A DNA stretch of 64,000 nucleotides from Nitrospira sp. (GTDB lineage: Bacteria > Nitrospirota > Nitrospiria > Nitrospirales > Nitrospiraceae): assembly GCA_009594995.1 (NCBI GenBank), contig VOPR01000032.1, positions 1 to 64,000 on the forward strand. The letters run 5' to 3'. The translations under genes and the position numbers were made by a program. The notes below the pieces were generated by a model. It was not told the DNA's origin. It was given only the letters and a program-made list of their open reading frames with translations, and ran no database searches. Positions 29,901-39,300 of the stretch are shown here, one piece after another (position 1 is the first letter of the stretch; each line of letters begins with the position of its first letter).

Positions 29901-30016
29901 AAGCCATGAAAAACGACCAGGAGCAGGCTCTGGCCGCCGGCGCGAACGACTACATGGCCAAGCCGCTCGACGTGGATCAATTGCTCTCCCTGGTGCGCGT
30001 ATGGATGCCGCGATGA
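26912..30016 (+). CDS. Membrane hybrid histidine kinase with three C-terminal receivers
   Basis: 1034 residues. About three to four membrane helices lie in residues 13-115. Then come a GAF domain (about 140-275), a long Glu/Gln coiled coil (270-365), HisKA with NMSHEMRTPLN (His about 373), HATPase (475-590), and three receivers starting at AILIVEDDESF (641), RVLIVEDDPVQL (764) and RVLIVEDDVRNIF (910). The layout is that of known GAF/HisKA hybrid kinases in chemosensory-like gene sets. It overlaps both neighbours by ATGA, so kinase, kinase, CheR, CheB and a third kinase are translated in series. Confidence 0.92.
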   Translation: MIRFQHAPTPIVTASIGLSMAAVFISDFYTPHGITVWVLYLVPLVLSYLTWTPMLPVAVGGTVVLFTIIGLFVSPPGIDPTLSLVNRAMGVATACALAAFGHQFIRSRLALRREEWIQLGQTTLSERMLGEQSLHTLGESVLHGLAEYMGAQGGAIFMDDGSGFHRTATYGIPEGTSLPERFHSGDGLLGQALQHKQLLVAQDLPEGYFTIGSALGRSAPRHLLIAPLGVDGRINTVLELGFFQRVHDSDKDLINRLGESIAVAVRSAQYRTRLQELLEETQRQTEELQVQSEELRVANEELEEQSRALKESHSRLEQQQAELEQTNSQLEEQAQILESQKEELGEAALISEAQKRQLERISRYKSEFLANMSHEMRTPLNSTLILSKLLADNPQGNLTPEQVRSVTTIESAGHDLLALIDDVLDLAKVEAGRIDITPGQVSLRRLLDSLQALFKPLAEQKGLQLRIQHAPGTPEFIESDWQRLEQVLKNLLSNALKFTETGHVSLDLSNLPDGRVAFAVQDTGIGISKNQHELIFEPFCQGDGTTSRKYGGTGLGLSISREFVRLLGGEIQVTSTPGQGSTFTLLLPHSLTSAPSSASHPRPQSHTWPDPAPIVSHQASQHEGAPMRTEDDRERLASNRRAILIVEDDESFSRILAELAHELNFQVLLSSTATEALTLASRHLPSAVILDIGLPDHSGLSVIDRLKADVRTRHIPIHVVSGYDHEQTALSLGAVGYLIKPVLREQLVEAFRQFESRLTDKPRRVLIVEDDPVQLDSLRLLLGSDEVETVGARSAAECLAFLGERTFDCMVLDLTLPDASGFSLLESLSREEHLAFPPVIVYTGRDLSPAEEQRLRKYSHSIIIKGAKSPERLLDEVTLFLHQVVTALPPEQQRMLEKARSRNAVLEGRRVLIVEDDVRNIFALSAVLEPHGAKIEIARNGRECLGLLEQCMPIDERRIDVVLMDIMMPEMDGLAAMRAIREKPEWRKLPIIALTAKAMKNDQEQALAAGANDYMAKPLDVDQLLSLVRVWMPR

Positions 30017-30852
30017 CTCCGAACATAGGCGTCAAAGCCGAGGATATCGAACTGCGGCTATTTCTCGAGGCGATGTACTCGCGCTATCACTACGACTTCC
30101 GCGAATACTCCAAGGCCTCGCTCAAACGCCGCCTCCTCCTCGCCTGTGAGCGCATGGGCTATCCCAGCCTGTCCGCCCTCCAAGGGGGCATCCTGCATGA
30201 TGACTCCCTGCTCCCGTTGCTCTTGAATTATCTGACCGTTCAGGTGAGCGACATGTTCCGGGATCCGGGGTATTTTCGCGCGATCCGGGAGCAGGTCATT
30301 CCACACCTGAAGACCTATCCTTCACTGAAAGTGTGGGTGGCGGGATGCAGTTCCGGCGAAGAGCTCTATTCGCTGGCCATCCTTTTCCGGGAAGAGGGCC
30401 TCGAAGAGAAGACGACGTTTTATGCCACCGACATTAACGGGACAGCCCTCGCGAAGGCAGAAGCCGGCGTCTATGATTTGCAGCGCATCGCGCTGTTCAC
30501 CAAAAATCATCGGCTATCGGGCGGAACCGGCTCTCTATCGGAATATTATCATGCGGCCTATGGGGCGGCCCGGTTCGATCAGACGCTCCGGCGACGCGCC
30601 GTCTTTTCCGACCACAGTCTGGCCTCCGACTCCGTCTTTGCCGAAATGCATCTCGTCTCCTGCCGCAACGTGCTGATCTATTTCGATCGCCCGTTGCAGG
30701 ATCGGGCCGTGGGGCTGTTCAGGGAGGCGCTCGTGCGGAAGGGGTTTCTCGGTATCGGCGCCAGGGAAAGTCTGCGCTTCAACGCTCACGTCAAGGCGTA
30801 CAGTGAGTTTCTTTCCGCTGAACGCATCTATCAGAAACGGAGCGATGCATGA
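30013..30852 (+). CDS. cheR: CheR-type protein-glutamate methyltransferase
   Basis: 279 residues. N-terminal helical CheR domain with YHYDFREYSKASLKRRL, then a SAM-binding domain with VWVAGCSSGEELYSLAIL and HLVSCRNVLIYF. It would methylate glutamates on a receptor or partner. No methyl-accepting chemotaxis protein is seen in the window, so the target may be a kinase in this operon (inference). ATG 30013 was chosen because it overlaps the TGA of the preceding kinase; ATG 30001 is an alternative. Confidence 0.92.
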   Translation: MTPNIGVKAEDIELRLFLEAMYSRYHYDFREYSKASLKRRLLLACERMGYPSLSALQGGILHDDSLLPLLLNYLTVQVSDMFRDPGYFRAIREQVIPHLKTYPSLKVWVAGCSSGEELYSLAILFREEGLEEKTTFYATDINGTALAKAEAGVYDLQRIALFTKNHRLSGGTGSLSEYYHAAYGAARFDQTLRRRAVFSDHSLASDSVFAEMHLVSCRNVLIYFDRPLQDRAVGLFREALVRKGFLGIGARESLRFNAHVKAYSEFLSAERIYQKRSDA

Positions 30853-31451
30853 ACGCCCTGCGCACCGACAGTCCTCTGCTCGATATCGAGGCTATTGTCA
30901 TCGGCGCGTCGGCGGGAGCCATCGCGGCGCTCACTCACCTGCTTCCGCCGCTGCCGCCGGACTATCCCCTCCCCATACTTGTCGCCGTGCATATCCCTCC
31001 GGACCAGCCGAATAGTATTCCGGCCCTCCTACAGACCAAATGCCACGTGACGGTCAAAGAAGCGGAAGACAAGGAGCCCATCCGTCCCGGCACCGTCTAT
31101 TTCGCCCCGCCGGACTATCATTTGTTGGTGGAAGAAGATCGGCACCTCTCATTGTCGAACGAAGAACCGGTGAGTTTTGCACGGCCATCAATCGATGTCC
31201 TTTTCGAATCGGCAGCGGATGTCTATGGGAAGCACCTGCTGGCGCTGGTGCTCAGCGGAGCGAATCACGACGGGACGAGAGGCGCCTGCGCCGTCATCAA
31301 AGCCGGAGGCACGGTCCTGGTGCAAACGCCGGAATCGGCAACCGCTCGGATGATGCCGGAATCCGCGCTGGCGGCCTGTCCGGAATCCAAGGCCATGAGC
31401 CTCCCCAACCTTAACCATTGGTTAGTCACTCGTGGTTCAACGGAGTCTTGA
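30849..31451 (+). CDS. cheB: CheB-type protein-glutamate methylesterase without receiver
   Basis: 200 residues: only the catalytic domain of CheB, with the triad Ser21 in GASAGAI, His48 in AVHIPPDQ and Asp near 143 in GANHDGTRG. It lacks the N-terminal receiver of chemotaxis CheB, so control must come from elsewhere, perhaps from the receiver-bearing kinase that follows. It overlaps cheR by ATGA and the next gene by TGATG. Confidence 0.92.
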   Translation: MNALRTDSPLLDIEAIVIGASAGAIAALTHLLPPLPPDYPLPILVAVHIPPDQPNSIPALLQTKCHVTVKEAEDKEPIRPGTVYFAPPDYHLLVEEDRHLSLSNEEPVSFARPSIDVLFESAADVYGKHLLALVLSGANHDGTRGACAVIKAGGTVLVQTPESATARMMPESALAACPESKAMSLPNLNHWLVTRGSTES

Positions 31452-33541
31452 TGTCGGCGGACCAAGCCAAATTCCTCCTCGTGGATGACCATGAAGCCAA
31501 CCTGGTCGCCCTCAGCACGCTCTTGTCCCAGGAGGGCGTCGAAATGGTCCAGGCGAAGTCCGGCCGGGAAGCCCTTGAACTGCTGTTACAGCACGATATC
31601 GCACTGGCCATCATCGACGTGCACATGCCGATCATGAATGGGTTCGAACTGGCAGAATTGATGCGCGGGGCGCGGCGCACCCAACATGTCCCCATCATCT
31701 TCCTCACGGGGGAAGCGCAGGACAATCTGCATCGCTTTCGTGGATACCAGGCCGGTGCGGTCGATTTTCTGTATAAGCCGATTGAGCCGCATGTGCTGCG
31801 CAGCAAGGCGGCGATCTTTCTTGATCTCTACAAGCAACGTGAAGAACTGGCTCGGCAACGGGACCAGTTTTTGATTCTGGCCGAAGAGAAAGCCCGGCTG
31901 CTGCGCGAACGCGACGAAGCCGATCGCCGCTTGCGCGATAGTGAGTCGCGCTTCAGAAGCCTGGCGGACAGCGCCCCCGTTATCATCTGGATGAACGGAT
32001 TGGAGGGCTGTGAGTTTCTCAACCAGGCCTGCCTGGAATTCTTCGGCGTCGAGCGGATCGATCAGGTGAATGGGTTCGATTGGGCGGAGTATGTCCATCC
32101 CGACGACCAGGCCCAGGCCGCCGAGGCGTACCTTCGCGCCGTTGCGGGGCAGGCACGTTTCGAAGCCTCCTTCCGTTGTCGGCGGCGCGACGGGGCCTAT
32201 CGCTGGTTACGTACCGTCGGCATGCCGACACTTTCCTCAAGCGGCGCACTGCTCGGGTACATCGGCGCCAGCTTCGACATGACGGAGAGCAAGGAAGCGG
32301 AAGCGCGCCTGCAACGCTGGAGCGTGGACCTGGAACGCGCCGTCAATCAGAAGACCGACGAACTGAGACACTCGCAGACGCAATTGCGCGCGCTGGCCAC
32401 CGAACTGAATCTCACCGAACAACGCGAACGCAAACGGCTGGCGACAGAGCTCCATGACTATCTGGCCCAACTCCTCGTGGTCGTGCGGATGAAATTGAGC
32501 CAGGCCATCCCGCTGGTGACCGGAGAGCGGGCACCGGGACTTCTGCAGGATGCTGATCACGCCCTCACCCAGTCTCTGGACTACACCCGCTGCCTGGTTG
32601 CTGAATTGACTCCCCCGACACTCAAGGATTTCGGACTCTTGGAAGCGCTCGGCTGGCTGGCGGGGCAAATGGAGCGGAACGGCCTTTCCGTCGTGATGCA
32701 ACAACGGACGACCACGCTCACACTACCCGAGGATCAGGCCGTGCTGTTGTTTCAATCCGTGCGGGAACTGCTGTTCAACGTGCTCAAACATGCCCATGCG
32801 AAACAAGCGACGATTCTGGTGGCCGTCACCGATGAGGACGTGCTGGAGGTGGTCGTCTCGGATGACGGCTGCGGCTTTGTTCCCGTGGCCCCCGATCAGC
32901 CGGGAACCGCACCCGGGCGCTTCGGCCTGTTCAGCATTACCGAACGCATGGCCGCAATGGGTGGAGAGTTGCTCATCGAGTCGATGCCGGGGAAAGGAAC
33001 CAGCGCTACACTGAAGACACCGTACCGGCCTGTACGCATTGAGGCAGAAGACTATGCGCCACCGGCTACCGGGCTACCGCAGCCCGACCCCGCAGCGGGC
33101 CGCATTGCCAAGATTCCTGAACTTCCCCATCGCCCCAACTCGACCATCGGTATTCTCCTGGTGGACGATCACGCGATGGTTCGCCAGGGATTGCGGAGTA
33201 TGTTAGGCGGGTATGATGATGTGTCCGTGATCGGCGAGGCCTCAAACGGCAGAGAGGCAGTCGAAAGTGTGGATCGGCTTCGACCGTCCGTGGTGGTGAT
33301 GGACATCAATATGCCTGTCACCAACGGAATCGATGCCACGGTTGAAATCAAGGCGCGCCATCCGCAAGTCGCGGTCATCGGGCTGTCCGTCCAGAATTCG
33401 GGTGAAGCGAGGGAGGCAATGCTTCGGGCCGGCGCCGTGACGCTTATTTCCAAAGAAGCAGCCGTGGACGAATTGTACTTGGCGATCCGGCAGGCATTGG
33501 CCGGAGAAAACTCCGATTGCGCATTGCCCGCCGATCGATAA
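31451..33541 (+). CDS. Sensor kinase: receiver-PAS-HisKA_3-HATPase-receiver
   Basis: 696 residues, cytoplasmic. Receiver from FLLVDDHEANL (about 6-125), a short coiled coil, PAS (165-290), HisKA_3 with [13 protein letters not shown] (about 335), HATPase (415-515) and a C-terminal NarL-like receiver from [15 protein letters not shown] (about 565-685) with no helix-turn-helix. The kinase core and end receiver are close paralogs of those at 21786, 34180 and 36372. Start ATG 31451 overlaps the cheB stop; it ends the 21786-33541 operon. Confidence 0.92.
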   Translation: MSADQAKFLLVDDHEANLVALSTLLSQEGVEMVQAKSGREALELLLQHDIALAIIDVHMPIMNGFELAELMRGARRTQHVPIIFLTGEAQDNLHRFRGYQAGAVDFLYKPIEPHVLRSKAAIFLDLYKQREELARQRDQFLILAEEKARLLRERDEADRRLRDSESRFRSLADSAPVIIWMNGLEGCEFLNQACLEFFGVERIDQVNGFDWAEYVHPDDQAQAAEAYLRAVAGQARFEASFRCRRRDGAYRWLRTVGMPTLSSSGALLGYIGASFDMTESKEAEARLQRWSVDLERAVNQKTDELRHSQTQLRALATELNLTEQRERKRLATELHDYLAQLLVVVRMKLSQAIPLVTGERAPGLLQDADHALTQSLDYTRCLVAELTPPTLKDFGLLEALGWLAGQMERNGLSVVMQQRTTTLTLPEDQAVLLFQSVRELLFNVLKHAHAKQATILVAVTDEDVLEVVVSDDGCGFVPVAPDQPGTAPGRFGLFSITERMAAMGGELLIESMPGKGTSATLKTPYRPVRIEAEDYAPPATGLPQPDPAAGRIAKIPELPHRPNSTIGILLVDDHAMVRQGLRSMLGGYDDVSVIGEASNGREAVESVDRLRPSVVVMDINMPVTNGIDATVEIKARHPQVAVIGLSVQNSGEAREAMLRAGAVTLISKEAAVDELYLAIRQALAGENSDCALPADR

Positions 33542-33561
33542 CCGTACACCGCGCCCCCTCC

Positions 33562-33945
33562 TCACCACATGACAATGGAACGCCAACGATGGCCTAAATC
33601 CCCGGTTTGAATCGAGACCCGGACAATGCCATCTGCGATCGCCACCCGTGCATGGTCGGTTTGAGCATCGGTCGGGAGGGGTAGATAGCGTTGCACCCTT
33701 CCGCTCATGAGGATCATTCCCTGACGGGCGAATTCGACCTTGATATTCGATTCTGCCCCCTGAAGCACGGGGCGAAAATCTGCATAAATCTGAAAGATGC
33801 CGTCTGACTCAGAGACTTCAATGATCGGAGCGTGCGGCACTCCACCATTCGCCTCACTGGAAGAAGGGAACACAGATAAAGCATTCGATTGAATCAGGTC
33901 ATCTGCGGAACAACGAGGGGTGGTGGTGCTCAGCTCATTGATCAT
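33562..33945 (-). CDS. Small heat-shock protein-like (Hsp20/alpha-crystallin domain)
   Basis: 127 residues. The C-terminal 80 residues look like a divergent alpha-crystallin sandwich: PIIEVSESDGIFQIYADF, VKVEFARQGMILMSGRVQR-like strands, and RVAIADGIVRVSI in the place of the conserved GVL region. If so, an ATP-independent holdase chaperone. ATG 33945 has GGAGG 5 nt upstream; a longer frame to 34059 would overlap the promoter. Convergent with the kinase operon end. Confidence 0.6.
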   Translation of the reverse strand: MINELSTTTPRCSADDLIQSNALSVFPSSSEANGGVPHAPIIEVSESDGIFQIYADFRPVLQGAESNIKVEFARQGMILMSGRVQRYLPLPTDAQTDHARVAIADGIVRVSIQTGDLGHRWRSIVMW

Positions 33946-34000
33946 GATACCTCCATGTATGAGTAGGTCGTATGAGTTCGTCGCATTCTGAACCATGGTC

Positions 34001-34044
34001 AGGATACGGTTTTTGGGCAGTGGCGCTACTAGGCGATTCCCTGG
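34001..34044 (-). promoter_or_regulatory. CTAGG dyad promoter (Hsp20-like gene)
   Basis: Dyad 34029-34044, CTAGGCGATTCCCTGG, one mismatch. On the minus strand TATCCT (34001-34006) begins 22 nt after it, 56 bases ahead of the Hsp20-like ATG. A second, separate dyad lies 36 bases away for the opposite gene. Confidence 0.6.
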
Positions 34045-34064
34045 TGAAGAACGGCACACACGTG

Positions 34065-34109
34065 CTAGCGCTTTGCCTAGTTACCAAAATGCTGTGTGCC
34101 CCCTACACT
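34065..34109 (+). promoter_or_regulatory. CTAGG dyad promoter (kinase at 34180)
   Basis: Dyad 34065-34080, CTAGCGCTTTGCCTAG. TACACT (34104-34109) begins exactly 23 nt after it, 71 bases ahead of the proposed kinase start. It argues against the frame's earlier GTG at 34096, which would lie upstream of the transcript. Confidence 0.65.
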
Positions 34110-34179
34110 GACGCTCGCGCTGCTTAGTGGTATAACCATGGCAGGAGACCTCCGCCCATGGGCGGAACGAGGAATGGCT

Positions 34180-36207
34180 ATGCACGTCCCCGATCACCAG
34201 CCGAATACGCCTCCCGAGACCAGGCTTTCGGTCGACTTTATGCTGGCGCACCTGGCGGCGATCGTGGAATCCTCTGACGATGCCATCATCTCCAAAGACC
34301 TCAACGGCATCATCACCAGCTGGAATAAGGGCGCACAACACCTGTTCGGATACACCGCGCTGGAAATGATCGGGCAACCGGTTCAAACGCTGATTCCAGA
34401 CGATCGATTCGATGAGGAGCCTCGTATTCTCGAGCGACTGCGCCAAGGGCAACGCATCGATCATTATGAAACAGTCCGGCAACGTAAGGATGGAACCCGG
34501 GTTGAGATCTCCCTCTCGGTGTCGCCGATTAAGGATCGAACCGGGCAGATTGTCGGGGCCGCCAAAATCGCGCGCGAAATCTCTGAGCGGAAACAGGGTG
34601 AACGCAACCTGGCGAATCTGGTTGAAGCCCTTCCTGCCGCCGTCTATACCACCGATGCTGAGGGCCATATCACGCGGTATAACCAGGCCGCCGTGGACCT
34701 CTGGGGGGGCAGACCGACGATCGGCGTCGCCCGTTGGTCCGGCTCCTGGCGTCAATACTGGGCCGACGGACGAACTATGCCGCCGGAAGAGTGCCCCTTG
34801 GCACAATCGCTCCAACTCAATCGTCCCCTACGCGGGCTGGAGACCATCATCGAACGTCCCGACGGCACTCGCATTCCAGTCGCCCCTCACCCCACACCGC
34901 TTCGTGATGCGTCAGGCACCCTGGTCGGCGCGGTGGACGTGCTTGTCGATCTCACGGAACGAAAGCAGGCCGAACGCGAGCTCCAGAATTCAGCCGCCGA
35001 CCTGGAACGCCGGATCGTCGAACGCACGGGAGAATTGCTGTTGTCGCAGGAGCGCCTGCGGGCGCTAGCGTCGGACCTCACCCTTTCTGAACAACGGGAA
35101 CGTCGACGTCTTGCGACGGAACTGCATGACTATCTGGCTCAACTCGTCGTGGCCAGCCGGCTCAGGCTGGCGCAAGTGATGCCCACCATCCAAGATGCCA
35201 CGGCATCGGCATCCCTTTCGAGCATCGACGCGATGCTCGATCAGGCATTGACCTATACCCGCTCACTGGTCGCCGAATTGAGTCCTCACATCCTCTACCA
35301 ATTCGGGCTCTCACAATCGCTGATCTGGTTGGGCGACCAGATGAAGCAACACGGGCTTGCCGTCACCGTGAAAGCCGCCGCACCCTCGTTCACCCTGCCC
35401 GACGATCAGGCCATTTTGCTATTCCAGTCGGTGCGGGAACTGCTCTTCAACATCATCAAACATGCCAAAGTCGACCATGCCGGTATCACCATCAGTGTGG
35501 ATGAAGAACGTCAGGAACTGTGGATCTGTGTAGAGGACGAAGGGGCCGGGTTTGACGTCACCGAACTGACCGCCTTCAATAACATGCGATGTAAATTCGG
35601 CCTGCTCAGCATCAGGGAACGGATGGAATTGCTCGGGGGAGAGTGCGAGGTTTCATCCATGCCGGGAGGCGGTACGGTGGTGATCCTGCGGCTCCCCCTG
35701 TCACCCGATGCCCTACATGCCCATTCACGACCCAAAACAGGCCAGGCGCCTACACCATCCGCTGCGACTGAAGCGTCCTCCCGCAATATCCGAATTCTGC
35801 TCGTCGACGACCATGCGATGGTTCGACAAGGACTTCGGAGCATTCTTGACGGATATGACAATGTGACTGTTGTCGGGGAAGGAGCCGACGGACAGGATGC
35901 CGTCATCATGGCCCGCTCGCTGCTGCCGGACATTGTGATCATGGATGTCAACCTCCCGATCATCGACGGGATTGAGGCCACTCGTATTTTGAATCGCGAG
36001 CACCAGTCCATCGCAGTCATCGGCATTTCCGTCCGCAACGACCCGCAAGTCAAACAAGCCATGACCGAAGCGGGAGCAGTCGCCTTTCTGCCCAAGGAAT
36101 CGGCAGCCGACCAGCTCTATGAAGTCATTCTGCGCCACTTTCCCATCCCCGTTATTAAGGGAGCATCTGAGCGCCCCGAACTAGGGAATCCCCCAGTGGT
36201 GAATTAA
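34180..36207 (+). CDS. Sensor kinase: PAS-PAS-HisKA_3-HATPase-receiver
   Basis: 675 residues, no membrane helix. PAS (about 25-140, IVESSDDAIISKDLNGIITSW), PAS (145-270), HisKA_3 with [13 protein letters not shown] (about 320), HATPase with SVRELLFNIIKHAK and the EDEGAGFD G1 box, then a NarL-like receiver from [15 protein letters not shown] without a DNA-binding domain. ATG 34180 is chosen for GAGGA 6 nt upstream. Paralog of the kinases at 31451 and 36372, probably by tandem duplication. Confidence 0.9.
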   Translation: MHVPDHQPNTPPETRLSVDFMLAHLAAIVESSDDAIISKDLNGIITSWNKGAQHLFGYTALEMIGQPVQTLIPDDRFDEEPRILERLRQGQRIDHYETVRQRKDGTRVEISLSVSPIKDRTGQIVGAAKIAREISERKQGERNLANLVEALPAAVYTTDAEGHITRYNQAAVDLWGGRPTIGVARWSGSWRQYWADGRTMPPEECPLAQSLQLNRPLRGLETIIERPDGTRIPVAPHPTPLRDASGTLVGAVDVLVDLTERKQAERELQNSAADLERRIVERTGELLLSQERLRALASDLTLSEQRERRRLATELHDYLAQLVVASRLRLAQVMPTIQDATASASLSSIDAMLDQALTYTRSLVAELSPHILYQFGLSQSLIWLGDQMKQHGLAVTVKAAAPSFTLPDDQAILLFQSVRELLFNIIKHAKVDHAGITISVDEERQELWICVEDEGAGFDVTELTAFNNMRCKFGLLSIRERMELLGGECEVSSMPGGGTVVILRLPLSPDALHAHSRPKTGQAPTPSAATEASSRNIRILLVDDHAMVRQGLRSILDGYDNVTVVGEGADGQDAVIMARSLLPDIVIMDVNLPIIDGIEATRILNREHQSIAVIGISVRNDPQVKQAMTEAGAVAFLPKESAADQLYEVILRHFPIPVIKGASERPELGNPPVVN

Positions 36208-36225
36208 CCTCGCGCAATTTATCCT
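36181..36225 (+). promoter_or_regulatory. CTAGG dyad promoter (kinase at 36372)
   Basis: Dyad 36181-36196, CTAGGGAATCCCCCAG, overlapping the last codons of the preceding kinase. TATCCT (36220-36225) begins exactly 23 nt after it. The leader to ATG 36372 would be about 140 nt. Confidence 0.55.
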
Positions 36226-36371
36226 ATCCTCGGTTCAGCAAAAGGTCGTCACAGCCTGGGCTCCGCTCGCCGTTGGTCCGCCCTGAGTTCACCGTCGTCT
36301 TTGCGCCGCGAATCTTGAGGGGCAGTCGTCTCAATTGAGCCGGCGTATCCCCGGAGGCATATCTGTCACGC

Positions 36372-39300
36372 ATGGCTTCAGTACGGCCCACACTGCAACG
36401 TCTGGTGCTATCGGCCGCCGGAGTTGCAATCGGCTTTCCGGTCATCGCGTTCTGGTGCTGGATCTACGACCCCACTCTGCTGCATGACCTGTTTCCCCAC
36501 TCCGGTACGGTAAAACCGACGACCATGGTCGCCGTGTTTCTCTGCGGCATCTCTCTTCTCCTGCAAGTCGAGGAACAGACCGTCAGCCTGACGAGACGGC
36601 GCATCGCAGAAGCTGCTGCAGGGGCCGCTTGTCTCCTCGCGGGTCTGACGCTGTTGGAATACCTGCTGTCCATGGACCTGGGCATTGATCTTTGGCTCGC
36701 CCCGATCCCCGACTATTCAATCGATTCACATCCGGGCCGTATGGCGCCGGCCACGGCGTTCGCGGTCCTCACGCTGGGCCTTGCATTATTGTGGCTCGAC
36801 CGGAAACCCGGTAGCTCCCATGCGTCCAGCCACTATCTGGCGCTACTCGGGGGAACTATCGGTAGCATCGCACTGGTAGGATATTTTTACGGCGTACAGA
36901 CCCTGTACAAGGTGGGCAGCTCCAACAGCATGTCCATTTTCAGCGCCGGCCTCTTGCTCGCCCTGGGACTCGGCATCCTGAGCGCCCGTCCAGCCAGGGG
37001 GTTTATGACTACCCTGACGAGTGAAGACCTGGGAGGCGTGATGCTCAGACGCGTCCTCCCCTTTGCCATTGCGCTCCCGATTCTGGCCGGATGGATTCGT
37101 ATCTCCGCTCAGCGATCCGGCCACTACGATTTCAATTTCGGGGTCGCGATGGCGGTGGCCGCAGTTATGCTCGTCATGCTGGCGTTTCTCTGGGTCCTGG
37201 CCGGAAATCTGAATAGAACCGACGGGCAGAAGAAACACATCCTGCAAATCCTTCAGCAGCGCGAGGCCCGCCATCGCCTGGCTTTGAAAGCCGGCCGCAT
37301 GGGGACTTTTCACCAGGACCTCGACAATAGCACGCTGGTACTTTCTCCCGAACTCGAGAGCATCTTCGGCCTGCCTGCCATGACGTTCGGCAGTACGGTC
37401 GCCGCATTTCAGGAACTGATCCATCCTGACGACCGGGCGCGCCTGCAACAGACCGTTGATGCGGCAGTCGCCAATCGGAGTTCCTATGACCTGGAATGCC
37501 GTATCCTCCGCCATGCTTCCGCCGGCGAAAGCTGGATTGCGATCACCGGACAAGTGCTCCCCGATTCAACCGGCCAACCACGGCAGATCACGGGCGTGAT
37601 GTTCGACATTACGGAACGTAAACAATCCGAAACCGCCCTGCGCGAAAGCGAAGAACGATTCCGCCACCTCTTTGAACAGGCCTCGGACGGAATCGTCATG
37701 GCGGACATGAGCGGTCATTACCTCGACGTCAACAGCCGCGCATGCCACATGCTGGGCTATACACGCAAGGAACTGTTCGGCATGCGGGTGACTGACCTGC
37801 TGGATCCGCATGACTATCCTCGCTTGAAGACCATCAAGGCCGAGCTCCTCGAAGGCCACCGCCATTCCGGCGAATGGAAATTGCGCCGGAAGGACGGAGG
37901 CACAGTCTCCGTGGAAATCAGCGCCAAATTGCAGCCCGACCGGCGATGGCATGCCATCGTCCGTGATATCACCGAGCGCAAGCGGGCGGAGGCAGGTCTT
38001 CGCGAGAGCGAAGCGTATTTTCGCATGCTGGCGGACGCCACCCCGGTCCTGGTCTGGAAGGCCGGAACCGACCGTCTCTGCACCTGGTTCAACCGGTCCT
38101 GGTTGGAGTATACGGGGCGCATGCTCGACGAGGAGGTGGGATCCGGTCGCACGGACAGCGTCCATCCAGACGACCGAGGCGAATTTATACGAGCGTACAA
38201 CGCGCACTTTTCCCGACATGAACCTTTTGAGTTGGAATATCGATTGCGGCGACAGGACGGCACGTATGGATGGATCCTGGATCGCGGGGTTCCCCTTCTC
38301 ACGGCTACCGGTGTCTTCAACGGATACCTCGGAGCAGCCATCGACATCACCGACCGGAAGCTGGCTGAAGAACAGTTGCAGCAATGGACGATGGAATTGG
38401 AACGACGCGTTGACGAACGAACGCAAGCCCTGGTGCGTTCGCAGGCGCGCCTGCGCGCCCTAGCCTCCGATCTGAGCACGACGGAGCAGCAGGAGCGACG
38501 GCGGCTTGCCACGGAACTCCACGACTACCTCGCGCAATTGTTGGTCGTCGGCCGTATGAAACTGAGTCAAGCCAGACCCCATGTACGGGACCCGAAAACC
38601 GAGCAACTCTTGAACGAGACGGACGACATGCTCACGCAATCGCTCAATTACACGCGATTTCTCGTTGCCGAGCTGAGTCCGCAAATTCTCTATCAGTTCG
38701 GATTGCCTGCAGCACTGAAATGGCTGGCGAGCCAGATGAAAACCCATGGGCTTGACGTGACGATTGCCTGCGAGATCGACCAGCTTTCGCTGGCGGAAGA
38801 ACGCGCCGTCATTCTCTACCAGAGTGTGCGTGAATTATTGTTCAATATCGTCAAACATGCCGAAACCAGCGAGGCCACCATTGCGCTGGCCCGCAATCGC
38901 AACAACCTGGTGACGATTACCGTCGCCGACCAGGGGCGCGGGTTCGATCCGGCCACTCTGCTGGATACTGATCGCCAACATCCCGGCCAGTTCGGATTGT
39001 TCAATGTTCAGGAACGCGTGGAAGCAGTCGGCGGACACCTGCGCCTGGAGTCCGCGGAAGGAAAAGGAACCACCATTACGCTGAGCATTCCCCTCGAAAC
39101 CTCTCCCGATTTAACCCACGACTCCGCGGTGCCACCAGCCGTACATCCCGCCGATCCGGCCAAGCTGTCCTCACCGCGCTTACGCATCCTGCTGGTGGAT
39201 GACCATGCCATGGTGCGACAAGGCCTTCGCAGCGTGCTCGAAAACTATGCTGACCTCGAGGTCGTCGGAGAGGCCGGTGACGGAGAAGCCGCGATCAGTA

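Noticed and set aside
34081..34815. A 244-codon minus-strand open frame opposite the PAS kinase
   Set aside because: Shadow of the kinase reading frame; no ribosome site or family features.
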